From JANLWK01 sp031364505 (lineage in GTDB: Bacteria; Eisenbacteria; RBG-16-71-46): DNA of 44,924 nt. Shown piece by piece: positions 1-12,458 of this stretch. The notes beneath the pieces were generated by a model. That model was not told the origin of the DNA, ran no database searches, and saw only the letters and a program-made list of their open reading frames with translations. Each line of letters starts with the position of its first letter. The first letter of the stretch is position 1. Both the position numbers and the translations under genes were made by a program. Where the stretch lies: contig JANLWK010000023.1 in assembly GCA_031364505.1 (NCBI GenBank), positions 1-44,924 of the forward strand. Direction: 5' to 3'.

Positions 1-1
1 T

Positions 2-447
2 CGCGCGGTGGCGGAGCGCGTTCCGACGTTCGGCATCTGCCTCGGTCACCAGCTGCTCGGGCTCGGCTTCGGCGCGCGCACGCACAAGCTCAAGTTCGGG
101 CACCGCGGCATCAATCATCCGGTGATCGACCGGCGGACCGGCCTCGTCGAGGTGTCGTCGCAGAATCACGGCTTCGTCGTCGATGCCAAAACCCTGCCCG
201 CGGGCGAGTTCGAGTTGACGCACGTGAGCGCGAACGACGGCACCCTCGAGGGCATGGTGCACCGCGGGCTGCCGGTGCTGTCGTGCCAGTACCATCCCGA
301 GGCGGGTCCGGGGCCCCACGACTCGCGGCCATGGTTCGCCGCGTTCCGCGCACTCGTCGCGGCGGGCGAGCCCCGACCGGGCACCGCCGCCGCCGCCCAG
401 GCCGCCCAGGCCGCCCGGGCCGCGGTGATGCCGGGAGCGCGCCGCTG

Positions 448-448
<1 letters not shown>
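2..448 (+). CDS. carA: Carbamoyl-phosphate synthase small chain, 3' part
   Basis: This is the C-terminal 148 residues of the glutaminase subunit of carbamoyl-phosphate synthase; the 5' part lies before the window. It hydrolyses glutamine and passes ammonia to CarB, the first step of pyrimidine (and arginine) synthesis in the cytoplasm. The class I glutamine amidotransferase nucleophile motif GICLGHQ is encoded near 32-53, and the histidine/glutamate pair of the triad is in YHPEAGPGPHDS near 291-325. The last 30 residues or so are an Ala/Pro-rich tail beyond the usual family end. The stop overlaps the carB start by one base (TGATG), so the two subunits are translationally coupled. Confidence 0.95.
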
Positions 449-3650
<3,202 letters not shown>

Positions 3651-3654
<4 letters not shown>

Positions 3655-5711
3655 CGCTGCGGAGATGGGTGGGCGGCCTCGCCGTCGCCGCACTGGTGCT
3701 GTCGAGCCTCGCCGGCTGCGCGTACTACAACACGCTGTACCTGGCGAAGCGCTACTACACCCGCAGCCTGAACGACGTCCCCTACGCGCTCGACAAGAAC
3801 GACCTGCTCTCGCCGGTCCAGTTCGGCAATTCCATCACGCTGGTCAAGAAGCTGATCGCCCAGTATCCCCGGTCCAAGTGGGTGGACGACGCCTACGTGC
3901 TGTGGGCCAAGTCGCTGATCGCGAACGAGGACCCGCGCGAGGCCATCCGCATGCTCGAGGAGTACCCCACGCTCTATCCGAAGGGATCGGAAGCGTCCGA
4001 GGCGACCTTCTACCTCGGCGTGGCCTACCTCCGGGCGCGCAAGTACGAGCGTGCGCTCGAGACGCTCGACCGGTTCCTCGTGAGCAACCCGAAGAAGGAC
4101 CTGGAGCCCTACGCGAATCTCGAACGCTCGCGTGCGCTGCTCGCCCTCGAGCGGCCCGGCGAGGCGGCCGAGGCGGCGGGGCGGGTGGTGCAGCGCTTCC
4201 CGAAGAACGCCCTCGGCGCGCGCGCGCGCCTCGCGCGGGCGCAGGCGCTCATCGCCCAGAAGGAATTCGACCGGGCGCGCGACGACTACCGCGCGCTCGG
4301 ACATCGCGCGGCGACCGACGAGGACCGGCTCACTTACCTGCTCTTCGAGGCCGACTGTCTCGAGGGCGGTCAGAAGTACGACGAGGCGCTGGCCCTGCTG
4401 CGCGGCGCGCTGTCGCACGAGCGCGAGCCGTTGCGCGCGGACACGACCGGCGGACGTTTGCTGACGGGCCCGACCGATGCGTTCGCCCAGCGCTACGGGC
4501 GGCTGCTGACGCGCGTGGGCACCGTGCACCTGCGCGCGGGCCGGCTCGAGGAGGCGCTGTCGGCGTACACCCGCGTGCTCGACGACTACCCGCACACGAT
4601 CCTCGGCGCCGAAGCCCAGTACCGCATCGGCTACGCGTGGGAGACCGCCGGCGACGACTTCGAGAAGGCGCGCGCCGAGTACGGGCGCGTGAACGAGCAG
4701 GGGCCGGGCACGAGCTTCTCCGACCAGGCGAACGCGCGGCTGTCGAGTCTCGACCAGCTCGCGGCGTTCCGGAAGGGCGGCGGCGACACGCTGACGCGCG
4801 CCGCGGACGGCGAGTTCCTGCTCGCCGAGCAGTACCTGTTCCAGCTCGACCGCCCCGACCGCGCGCTCGAGGAGTACCAGCGGATCGCCACGCGCTTCAG
4901 CGGCACGCCATTCGAGGCCAAGGCGCTCACCGCGCAAGGGTGGGTGCTGAGCCGGAAGCTCAAGCGCCGCGAGGCGGGGGACTCGCTGTTCTGGCAGGTC
5001 GTGCGCGAGCATTCGGGCACCGAGGCACAGCTCGCCGCGCGCGACTACCTCGAGGCCGAGGGCATCGACGTGCCGCAGGACCTGATCAAGCTCCCGGAGA
5101 AGGTGCTGACCGCCGCCGATTCCGCGCGCGCGGCCGCCGCGGAGGCCGACACCGTGGCGCTGACCCAGCCGCCGGCGGGCTCGATCCCGCTGGGTGGGCA
5201 GCCGCCGGTGGATTCGCTGCACCTGGCCGCCCCGGGCGGACCGCGGCTGTCGCTGCCGCCGATCACGCTGCCCGACACGATGCGCGCCCCGGTCGACACG
5301 ACGCACGGCGTCGGCGGCGGGCGTCCCGACACGGTGACCAAGGCGCCGTACATGCTGCCGTCGACCGAGGACACGACGCGCCGCGTGCCGGTGCGCCTCG
5401 GCACCGGCGGCCCGCCGATCGCGCCGCCGCCGCCGTCGGTGGTTCCGCGCGATACGTCGCGATCGACGTCTCCCGCGGCGCCGCCGCCGTCGCTGGCACC
5501 GCGCGACACGACACGGTCCACGCCGCCCGCCGCGCCGCCGCCGCCGGTGGCGCCCGAAGGGTCCGTGGCGCCGCGCGACACGACGCGCGCGCAGCCGCCG
5601 CCGCGGGCACCCGAAGGGTCGGCGGCGCCCGAAGAGTCGGTTCCGCGGCCGGATGCGACGCCGTGGCATCCGCCGATGGCGCGGCCGGACACGACGGGGA
5701 CGAAGCCGTGA
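3651..5711 (+). CDS. TPR-repeat lipoprotein with Pro/Thr-rich tail, inside the pyr operon
   Basis: This is a 686-residue protein of unknown specific role. It begins at a GTG overlapping the carB stop (GTGA). A hydrophobic signal segment ends in lipobox LAGC with Cys at residue 23, followed by AYYNTLYLAKRYY, so the mature protein should be lipid-anchored. Residues of about 55-470 are helical repeats of TPR type (for example EASEATFYLGVAYLRARKYE and EEALSAYTRVLDDYPHTILG), as in outer-membrane assembly and YbgF/BamD-like lipoproteins. From about residue 500 the sequence turns into a low-complexity Pro/Thr/Arg tail with several PRDT(T/S)R units. It is coupled to carB upstream and pyrK downstream (GTGA at 5708). 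A link to pyrimidine synthesis is not evident; co-expression by operon capture is the simplest reading. Confidence 0.85.
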
Positions 5712-6583
5712 GGGCGCCGCGCCCGGGCTGGAGCCAGGTGACGGCGCGAGTCGCGGAACACAGTCCGTACGGTGCCGGACATTACTGGCTCGATCTCGAC
5801 GTGCCTGCCGGCTTCGGCGCGCCCGAGCCCGGCCAGTTCGTCCAGATCATGCTGCCGTCGATCGTGAACCCGACGCTGCTGCCGCGGCCGATGAGTGTCG
5901 CGGCCGTGGCGCGCCGTGCCGGCGGCCACCGGCTCGGCTTTCTCTACGCGCCCGTCGGCACCGGCACGCGCGCCCTGGCGACGCTCGCCCGCGGCGCCGT
6001 GGTCCAGACGCTCGGGCCTCTCGGCCGCGGTTTCCCGCTCGACCAGCCCGGCACGCCCGTGCTCGTCGCCGGCGGGCGCGGCGTGGCGCCGCTGCTGTTC
6101 GCGGCGGAGCGCCTCGGACGCATGGGACGCCGCGCCCAGTTCGTCTTCGGCGCCCGCGATCGCGCGCACCTGGTCGCGCTCGACGAGGCGAAGCGGTCGC
6201 TCGCGCGCTGGGGCGGACGGCTGCACCTGTGCACCGACGACGGCAGCCGCGGATCGCGCGGCACCGTGGTCGAACCGTTGCGCCGCGTCGCGGCCGGCAT
6301 CGACGGCCCGGTCGTGATCCACGCGTGCGGACCCCACGCCATGCTCGCGGCCGTCGCCGACTGGGCGATGGCGCACGACGCCCGTGCGTGGCTGGCGATG
6401 GAGTCGGTGATGGCGTGCGGCACCGGCGTGTGCCGCGGCTGCCCGCTCGCGCGCAGCGAGCCGTCGCGCCGCGCGTTCCGCGACGACGCGCCGTCGCTGC
6501 TCGGCAACCGCGACTACGCGATGTGCTGCACCGAGGGCCCCGTGTTCGAGGCCCGCGAACTCGACTGGGAGCGGATCCACTGA
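5708..6583 (+). CDS. pyrK: Dihydroorotate dehydrogenase electron-transfer subunit
   Basis: This 291-residue FAD/[2Fe-2S] subunit carries electrons from dihydroorotate dehydrogenase B to NAD. The GTG start overlaps the upstream stop (GTGA). The ferredoxin-reductase-like domain shows the flavin-binding RPMSVA motif near residue 60 and a nucleotide-binding segment VLVAGGRGVAPLLF. The C-terminal cluster-binding cysteines are C237, C242 and C245 (spacing C-x4-C-x2-C) with C273/C274 as the fourth ligand, the usual PyrK arrangement. It is followed with one-base overlap by pyrD, so the two subunits are made together. Alternative ferredoxin reductases are unlikely because of this pairing. Confidence 0.93.
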   Translation: MRAPRPGWSQVTARVAEHSPYGAGHYWLDLDVPAGFGAPEPGQFVQIMLPSIVNPTLLPRPMSVAAVARRAGGHRLGFLYAPVGTGTRALATLARGAVVQTLGPLGRGFPLDQPGTPVLVAGGRGVAPLLFAAERLGRMGRRAQFVFGARDRAHLVALDEAKRSLARWGGRLHLCTDDGSRGSRGTVVEPLRRVAAGIDGPVVIHACGPHAMLAAVADWAMAHDARAWLAMESVMACGTGVCRGCPLARSEPSRRAFRDDAPSLLGNRDYAMCCTEGPVFEARELDWERIH

Positions 6584-7527
6584 TGCCGCGCCGCCGCCCG
6601 CTCGACCTCTCGGTCCGCATCGGGCCGCTCACGATCGCGAACCCGGTGGTGACGGCCTCGGGCACCTACGGCTACGGCGACGAGTACGCGCACGTGCAGG
6701 ACCCTGCCGCACTGGGGGCGGTGATCACCAAGACCGTGACGCTGCGGCCGCGGGTCGGCAACGCGCCGGCGCGCATCGCCGAGACCGCGGCCGGCATGCT
6801 CAACACGATCGGGCTCGAGAATGTCGGGGTCGAGCGGTTCCTGAGCGAGAAGCTGCCGAAGCTCCGGTCCCTGCGCGCCACGGTGATCGCCTCGATCGGC
6901 GGCGAGACACCGGGCGAGCTCGCGCGGCTGATGGACTGGGTGGGCGAGGCGCCCGGCGTGTCGGGCATCGAGGTCAACTTCTCCTGCCCGAACGTGGCGC
7001 GCGGCGGCGCCCGCTACTGGGCCGTGCCGCGACGGCTGGAGCGCACGCTGTCCGATCTGAGGCGGCGCACGCGGCGCGCGATGATCGCCAAGCTGTCGCC
7101 CGACGTCACGTCGGTCGGCGATCTCGCCCGCGCCTGCGAGGCCGGCGGCGCGGATGCCGTGACCGCCGTCAACACGTTCGTCGGCATGGCCATCGACGTC
7201 GACCGCGGCACGTCCCGGCTGTCGCTCGCGACCGGCGGCCTGTCGGGCCCCGCGATCAAGCCGCTGGCGCTCGCGCGCTGTCACGAGGCGGCGCGCGCCG
7301 TGTCGATCCCGGTGCTCGGATCGGGCGGCATCATGAGCGGGCGCGACGCGCTCGAGTTCCTGCTCGCCGGCGCCGCGGCCGTCCAGGTCGGCACGGCGTC
7401 ATTCCTGCGCCCCCGCGCCGCCCTCGGCGTACTCGAGGAGCTGGAGGCGCTGCTGCGCGCGCGCGACGTGCGGCGGCTGGACGAGGTGCGCGGAGCGTAT
7501 CTCGCCCCGGGAGCGGCGCATGTCTGA
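6583..7527 (+). CDS. pyrD: Dihydroorotate dehydrogenase, class 1B catalytic subunit
   Basis: This 314-residue FMN enzyme oxidises dihydroorotate to orotate. The catalytic base of the class 1 enzymes is Cys, seen here as C135 in NFSCPNV; class 2 membrane enzymes have Ser. The pairing with PyrK marks it as the NAD-linked 1B type. Other family landmarks are the N-terminal ANPVVTASGTYGYG, the substrate loop NTIGLEN, AVNTFVGMAID and the FMN phosphate region SGGIMSGRDALEFLLAGA. The start overlaps the pyrK stop (TGATG) and the 3' end overlaps pyrF by eight bases. Confidence 0.96.
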   Translation: MPRRRPLDLSVRIGPLTIANPVVTASGTYGYGDEYAHVQDPAALGAVITKTVTLRPRVGNAPARIAETAAGMLNTIGLENVGVERFLSEKLPKLRSLRATVIASIGGETPGELARLMDWVGEAPGVSGIEVNFSCPNVARGGARYWAVPRRLERTLSDLRRRTRRAMIAKLSPDVTSVGDLARACEAGGADAVTAVNTFVGMAIDVDRGTSRLSLATGGLSGPAIKPLALARCHEAARAVSIPVLGSGGIMSGRDALEFLLAGAAAVQVGTASFLRPRAALGVLEELEALLRARDVRRLDEVRGAYLAPGAAHV

Positions 7528-8230
7528 GCTGGCGATCGCATTCGATGTCGCGACATGCGACGAGGCGCTGGGACTCGACTCGGTGCTCGGCGGCGGCGAG
7601 GAGTACGCGAAGATCGGCCTCCAACTGTTCACCGCGGCCGGCCCCGCCGCGGTCGCAGCGCTGCGAGCGCGCGGCCGCCGCGTGTTCCTGGACCTCAAAC
7701 TCCACGACATTCCGAACACCGTGAAGGGGGCGGCCGCCGAAGCCGCCCGGCTCGGCGCCGATCTGCTCACCGTGCACGCGCTCGGCGGGCCCGAGATGAT
7801 CCGCGCCGCGGCGGACGGCGTGCGCTCCGCGGGCGGTACGACGCGCATCGTCGCCGTGACGCTGCTCACGAGCCAGGATCCCGACCGCCTGCCGCCGGGA
7901 TTCGCGCGGCCGTTCCCGCTCCACGCGACGCTCGCCGCGATGCTCGACATGGCGCTCGGCGCCGGGGCCGCAGGTCTCGTGTGCTCGGCGGCCGATCTGG
8001 CCGGCATCCGCATGCACCACTCCGCCCCCTTCCTCGCCGTGACGCCGGGCATCCGGCCGGCCGGGGTGGGCGCCGACGACCAGCGCCGCGTGACCACGGT
8101 GACGGAGGCGGTGCGGCTCGGCGCCGGTATCCTGGTGCTGGGCCGTGCGATCACGGCGGCGCCGGATCCGGCCGCGGCGCTGCGCGCCGCGCGCGCCGAG
8201 GCGGCGGAAGCGTCGGCGACGACCGCGTAA
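7520..8230 (+). CDS. pyrF: Orotidine-5'-phosphate decarboxylase
   Basis: This 236-residue enzyme converts OMP to UMP, the last step of de novo pyrimidine nucleotide synthesis. The catalytic Asp-Lys-Asp array is visible in FLDLKLHDIPNT (D58, K60, D63), and the C-terminal phosphate-binding region reads TPGIRP followed by LVLGRAITAAPDP. The size fits the shorter bacterial PyrF group. The ATG lies inside the pyrD 3' end (eight-base overlap), which closes the operon carAB-lipoprotein-pyrKD-pyrF. No terminator-like hairpin is obvious before the sigma-factor gene 31 bases later. Confidence 0.96.
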   Translation: MSELAIAFDVATCDEALGLDSVLGGGEEYAKIGLQLFTAAGPAAVAALRARGRRVFLDLKLHDIPNTVKGAAAEAARLGADLLTVHALGGPEMIRAAADGVRSAGGTTRIVAVTLLTSQDPDRLPPGFARPFPLHATLAAMLDMALGAGAAGLVCSAADLAGIRMHHSAPFLAVTPGIRPAGVGADDQRRVTTVTEAVRLGAGILVLGRAITAAPDPAAALRAARAEAAEASATTA

Positions 8231-8261
8231 CTCATTACCGGCGAGGGCGAAAGAACACGGA

Positions 8262-8855
8262 ATGAGTTCGTCTCCCCAGCGTATTCAGAACAGCGGACCG
8301 GACGATGCCGTGCTGGTCAAGGCGGCTCGCGAGGGCGACCAGGCCGCGTTCGCGGAGATCGTGCGCCGGTATCAGCGCGCCGTGTATCGCGTCGCGTATG
8401 GATTGACCCGGAGCCACGAGGACTCGGACGACCTGGCGCAGGAGACGTTCATCCGGGCTCACCGCGCGCTCGACACGTTTCGCGTCGGTGAGCCCTTGTA
8501 CCCGTGGTTGTCGCGAATCGCCGTGAACCTTGCCTATTCACTGTTCCGCCGCCGGCGCCGCCGGCCGGAGACCTCGATCGAGCCGATGCTCGAGGCGGGC
8601 CATGACTGGGCCACGGAGGACGATCCGGTGGAAGAGGTCGCGGGAAACGAGCGCGTGGCGCAGATCCGGACGCAGTTCGCGGGACTGTCGGAGGAACATC
8701 AGGCGATCCTCGTGCTGCGCGTCGTCCAGGGCATGCCCTACGACACGATCGCCCGCACGCTCGGTGTGCCGGTGGGTACGGTGATGTCGCGCCTGTCGCG
8801 CGCGCGGGCCGAATTGAGAAAGCGCCTCACGGGGCGCTCGGAGGCGGACACATGA
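8262..8855 (+). CDS. ECF-type RNA polymerase sigma factor
   Basis: This 197-residue sigma-70 family factor has region 2 (RRYQRAVYRVAYGLTRSHED through DDLAQETFIRAH, then YPWLSRIAVN) and region 4 (GLSEEHQAILVLRVVQGMPY to VGTVMSRLSRARAELRK), with no regions 1 or 3. This is the ECF layout. The ATG at 8262 was chosen because the protein then starts about 20 residues before region 2; the frame upstream runs antiparallel in style to the pyrF tail. It overlaps the anti-sigma gene by four bases (ATGA at 8852), the usual sigma/anti-sigma pairing. Its regulon cannot be read from the window. Confidence 0.93.
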   Translation: MSSSPQRIQNSGPDDAVLVKAAREGDQAAFAEIVRRYQRAVYRVAYGLTRSHEDSDDLAQETFIRAHRALDTFRVGEPLYPWLSRIAVNLAYSLFRRRRRRPETSIEPMLEAGHDWATEDDPVEEVAGNERVAQIRTQFAGLSEEHQAILVLRVVQGMPYDTIARTLGVPVGTVMSRLSRARAELRKRLTGRSEADT

Positions 8856-10213
8856 CGCATCTCACGCGCGATCAACTGAGCGCGCTGGTCGACGGGGCGC
8901 TGCAGGGCCGCGCGCGCGCGGACGCCGAGCGCCACCTCGAATCGTGCGCCTCCTGCCGCGACACGCTCGCCGAGCTGGCCGCGACCGACGTGGCGCTGCG
9001 CATGGCGCTCGAGCACGACCCGGGCGAGGCCTACTTCGCGGCGTTCCCCGAGCGCGTGGCGCGGCGCCTGGGCGAGGAGCGGCGCGGCCGCGGCGTGCCC
9101 CTTGCCGGCTGGCGCGCGTGGTTCACGCCGCCGCGGATGGCGTGGGCGGCCAGCGCCGCGGCGCTCGCCGTGGCCGCCGGCGTCGTGTTCATGCAGGGCC
9201 GCGAGGGCAGCCGCCCGATGGAGCGCTCCGACCTCGCGACGCGTGCCCAGCAGCAGGAGGCCGCGCCGGCCCCCGCGGCGGAGTCCGGGCCCGCTCGAGA
9301 CGCCGCGCCGCCCATGGCGACGATGGCGGCTCCCGAGGCCACGCCGACCCCGGTCATGCAGGATGCCGCGCCCGAGGCGGGCTCGATGCTCGCGCGCGAA
9401 GGCAAGTCCGAGCCGCGCGCGCAGGAGTCGATGGGCGACGTGGTGAAGGAGTCCGCGAAATCCCCGCACTCCAAGTCCGGATTCGCGCGGGCGCCGGCGG
9501 CGCCTTCGCTCCAGTCCGCACCCGCACCCGCCTCCGACGCGTTCCGCGCGGACGAGCGCGCAACCGCCATGGGTCAGCGTGCCGAGCGCCCCGGCGCCGA
9601 AGACGTGTCGCAAGACGCGCCGATGGCGAAGTCGAGCCGCGAGTCGCAGGTCGGCGCCACGGCGCCGAGTGCATCGGACGACAAGGCGCGCGCCGCCGGG
9701 GGTGCGACGAAACGGCGCGCCTCCGAGGGTTCGGCGAGCGGCATCATGAACGAGCTGCGCCAGCTCAAGTCCCGCATCGCGCGGCCGCTCGAGCGCGACT
9801 CGGGCCGTGTCGGCGGCGCCGCGCCGGGATTGGCCGCGCGCCCGCGGGGCACGGCGAACGATGCGCGCTGGCGGGGCGGGTCGGACGAGGACGACGCGTG
9901 GCCGGCGGCCGCGCGTCCGTACGTCCAGGCCGCCGACAGCCTCGACCGGCTGGCCGGCGAGCGCGAGTCGGCCGACGCCTACGACACGGCCGCCGACACG
10001 TGGGCGACGGCGCGTTCGTTCGTCACGCCGGGGTCTCGCGCGGACATCGAGGTGCGCGTGCGCGAAGCGGACTCGCGCTGGGCCGCCTATAGCCTGCGCG
10101 CCACGATGCCGAGGACGCGAGCGGCGCACGCGGCGGTGGACAGGGCGCTCGAGGCCCTCGGCGACGACCCGCGGGCCGGGCGCTACCGCGGCTACCGCGA
10201 GCGCCTTCGCTAG
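8852..10213 (+). CDS. Zinc-finger anti-sigma factor with long extracytoplasmic domain
   Basis: This 453-residue protein begins with a zf-HC2/ZAS domain: H28, C32 and C35 in HLESCASC form the H-x3-C-x2-C metal motif that binds and holds ECF sigma factors. A single membrane segment (MAWAASAAALAVAAGVVFM) follows near residues 92-112. The remaining 340 residues would be outside the cytoplasm: first an Ala/Pro/Ser-rich low-complexity stretch, then a predicted helical part from about residue 345 (YVQAADSLDRLAGERESADA) resembling helical repeats. The start overlaps the sigma gene, which supports the partnership. The outer region is much longer than in minimal anti-sigma factors and may be the sensor. 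Confidence 0.85.
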   Translation: MTHLTRDQLSALVDGALQGRARADAERHLESCASCRDTLAELAATDVALRMALEHDPGEAYFAAFPERVARRLGEERRGRGVPLAGWRAWFTPPRMAWAASAAALAVAAGVVFMQGREGSRPMERSDLATRAQQQEAAPAPAAESGPARDAAPPMATMAAPEATPTPVMQDAAPEAGSMLAREGKSEPRAQESMGDVVKESAKSPHSKSGFARAPAAPSLQSAPAPASDAFRADERATAMGQRAERPGAEDVSQDAPMAKSSRESQVGATAPSASDDKARAAGGATKRRASEGSASGIMNELRQLKSRIARPLERDSGRVGGAAPGLAARPRGTANDARWRGGSDEDDAWPAAARPYVQAADSLDRLAGERESADAYDTAADTWATARSFVTPGSRADIEVRVREADSRWAAYSLRATMPRTRAAHAAVDRALEALGDDPRAGRYRGYRERLR

Positions 10214-10310
10214 CGCCGCGCCAGCCTCCCGCTTGAGTCGGAGGCCGTGCGCGGGGCATTGTGGCGCCCTCGCGAACGGTTCGAGCGACTCACCCGATGG
10301 GGAGGCACAC

Positions 10311-12263
10311 GTGGCGACAGCGATCGAAGCGGCGCCAGCCGAAACGGCACGAACCCCCGAGCAGATCGAGCGCCACTGGTTCGAGACGGTCTACGCCGGC
10401 GACCGCATGCGGCAGCTCACGCTGCGCTCGGTGGTGATGGGCATGCTGCTCGGCATGATCATGTCGCTGTCGAACCTGTACGTGGGGCTCAAGGCCGGCT
10501 GGGGCATGGGCGTGGCGATCACCTCGTGCATCCTCGCCTACGTCGCCTTCGCGACGCTGCGCCGGCTGTTCCCGAAGTGGTTCCCGCCGTACAGCATCCT
10601 CGAGAACAACGCGATGCAGTCGACCGCCTCAGCCGCCGGGTCGATGACGAGCGCGGGCCTCGTGAACGCGATCCCGGCGCTCCTGATGCTCAACCCCGCG
10701 GCACTTCCCGGCAATCACTGGTATCTCGTCGCGTGGGTCGTGTGCCTCTCCGGCCTCGGCGTCGTACTCGCGGTGCCGGCGAAGCGCCAGATGATCAACA
10801 TCGAGCAGCTCCGCTTCCCGAGCGGCATCGCCGCGGCGACGACGCTGAAGAGCCTTCACTCCGAGGGCGGCGAGGCCGCGCGGCAGGCGCGCTCACTCGG
10901 TCTCGCGGCCCTGCTCGGCGCCGTCATCACGTGGATGCGCGACGCGCGCGCCTCGTGGCTCACCGAGCTGCCCGTCGCCGGGGCGCCGGTGTGGGCGCCG
11001 GTCAAGGGTTTCGTCGCGCCGGCGTTCGCGTCGTGGCTGCGCTATCCGCGCATCGAGTCGACGTGGGGCACGCAGGGGATCAGGCTCGGCGACTACAAGG
11101 GCGAGCCGCTCACGCTGAACCGCGTCACGATGTCGCTCGAGGGCTCGCTGCTGTTCATCGCGGGCGGGGCGATCATGGGATTCCGCCAGGCGTGGAGCCT
11201 GATGCTCGGCGCCGTCATCAACTACTGCATCCTCGCGCCGCACTTCCTGCAGGCCGGGGTGATCGAAGCCGCGTCGTTCCGCAAGATCTCGTCCTGGAGC
11301 CTGTGGATCGGCGTTCCGATGATGGTGACGTCCGGGCTGCTGCTGTTCTTCATGCAGTGGCGCACGGTGCTGCGCGCGTTCAGCACGCTGACGGCCTTCA
11401 TCAGCCGCAAGCCGGCGAGCGACGACCCGATGGAGCGGATCGAGGTGCCGGGCTCGTGGTTCGTGATCGGCTTCCTCGTGTTCGGCTGCGGCGCCATCTT
11501 GCTCGGCCACTGGCTCTTTCACATCGCGTGGTGGATGGGTGTGATCGCGGTGGGCGCCACGTTCCTGCTCGTCATGGTGGCGGCGCGCTCCGTGGGCGAG
11601 ACCGACATCACGCCGACGGGCCCGCTGAGCAAGATCACGCAACTCACCTTCGGCGCCATCCAGCCCGGCAACGTGACCACGAACCTGATGACCGCGAACA
11701 TCACCGCCGGCGCCTGCAGTCACGCGGGCGACCTGCTCACGGACTTGAAGAGCGGCTACCTGCTCGGCGCGAACCCGCGCCAGCAGTTCCTCGCCCAGTT
11801 CTTCGGCATCCTCGCCGGCGGTCTCATCGTCGTGCCGGCGTTCTTCACGCTGATCCCCGACGTGTCCGTCCTCGGCGGCGAGAAGTGGCCCGCGCCGGCG
11901 GCACTCGTGTGGCGCGGTGTGGCGGAACTGCTGTCGAAGGGCCCCGGGGCGCTGCCGCACTCGGCGCGCATCGGGCTCGTCATCGGGGGGCTGCTCGGCA
12001 TCATCCTGCCGCTCGTCGAGATGCGCTTTCCGAAGCAGAAGAAGTTCATTCCGTCGGCGACCGGCATCGGGCTCGCGTTCACGATCAACGGCTTCAACTC
12101 CATCTCGATGTTCCTCGGCGCTCTGCTCGCGCTGTGGTTCGCGAAGTGGCGCCCGGCGCTCCACGAGCAGTACACGGTGCCCGTGTCGTCCGGCATCATC
12201 GCGGGCGAGAGCCTGATGGGCGTCGCGATCGCGTTCCTGACGATCAAGGGCTGGTTGAGCTGA
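10311..12263 (+). CDS. OPT-family oligopeptide/metal-chelate transporter
   Basis: This 650-residue polytopic inner-membrane protein belongs to the OPT superfamily, which imports oligopeptides or metal-chelator complexes by proton symport. Family landmarks are the N-terminal SNLYVGLKAGWG after the first helix, ENNAMQSTASAAGSMTSAG, and later LMTANITAGACSHAGDLLTD. At least a dozen hydrophobic segments are visible. The GTG at 10311 is preceded by GGGGAGG at about 10299-10305, a good ribosome-binding site, and the upstream in-frame extension is unlike the family. It stands alone: 97 bases separate it from the anti-sigma gene and a structured intergenic element follows. The substrate is not known. 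Confidence 0.93.
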   Translation: MATAIEAAPAETARTPEQIERHWFETVYAGDRMRQLTLRSVVMGMLLGMIMSLSNLYVGLKAGWGMGVAITSCILAYVAFATLRRLFPKWFPPYSILENNAMQSTASAAGSMTSAGLVNAIPALLMLNPAALPGNHWYLVAWVVCLSGLGVVLAVPAKRQMINIEQLRFPSGIAAATTLKSLHSEGGEAARQARSLGLAALLGAVITWMRDARASWLTELPVAGAPVWAPVKGFVAPAFASWLRYPRIESTWGTQGIRLGDYKGEPLTLNRVTMSLEGSLLFIAGGAIMGFRQAWSLMLGAVINYCILAPHFLQAGVIEAASFRKISSWSLWIGVPMMVTSGLLLFFMQWRTVLRAFSTLTAFISRKPASDDPMERIEVPGSWFVIGFLVFGCGAILLGHWLFHIAWWMGVIAVGATFLLVMVAARSVGETDITPTGPLSKITQLTFGAIQPGNVTTNLMTANITAGACSHAGDLLTDLKSGYLLGANPRQQFLAQFFGILAGGLIVVPAFFTLIPDVSVLGGEKWPAPAALVWRGVAELLSKGPGALPHSARIGLVIGGLLGIILPLVEMRFPKQKKFIPSATGIGLAFTINGFNSISMFLGALLALWFAKWRPALHEQYTVPVSSGIIAGESLMGVAIAFLTIKGWLS

Positions 12264-12265
12264 CC

Positions 12266-12358
12266 AGCGAGGGGTGCGGCCCCGGGGGCTCGCGACGAGG
12301 TGGTCGCGCTCGGCGGGCACCGCCGAGGAGTCGAGTCCCCGGGGCCGCGCCCCTCGCT
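12266..12358. repeat. Structured inverted repeat with two inner hairpins
   Basis: Two arms, 12266-12291 and 12333-12358, are complementary over 26 positions with only two G-T wobble pairs. The inside holds two further perfect hairpins: CGCGAC/GTCGCG (12291-12296 with 12303-12308) and CTCGGCG/CGCCGAG (12309-12315 with 12321-12327). The RNA would fold as a three-way junction. It lies three bases after the OPT stop codon. It could act as a transcript 3' end or be a dispersed palindromic repeat; there is no T-run typical of an intrinsic terminator. Confidence 0.7.
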
Positions 12359-12375
12359 GCGCCCGGGCGGGAGCC

Positions 12376-12404
12376 TTGCCTGTCACCGCGACAGGTCATA
12401 GGGT
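12376..12404 (+). promoter_or_regulatory. Possible promoter with palindrome in the spacer
   Basis: A -35-like TTGCCT (12376-12381) and a -10-like TAGGGT (12399-12404) are separated by 17 bases, upstream of the GDP-mannose dehydratase-like gene. A perfect six-base inverted repeat CCTGTC/GACAGG (12379-12384 with 12390-12395) overlaps the -35 and fills the spacer, where a regulator could bind. The -10 matches the consensus only partly, so this is tentative. Confidence 0.35.
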
Positions 12405-12458
12405 GTTCGGCCGCGCGTGCCGAACGTCGCGCGCGTCTTCCTCGAATCGAGGGTCACG

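Noticed and set aside
283..447. N-terminal extension of carB by 55 residues
   Set aside because: It covers the carA 3' end in another frame and has no counterpart in CarB; the start at 448 matches the family.
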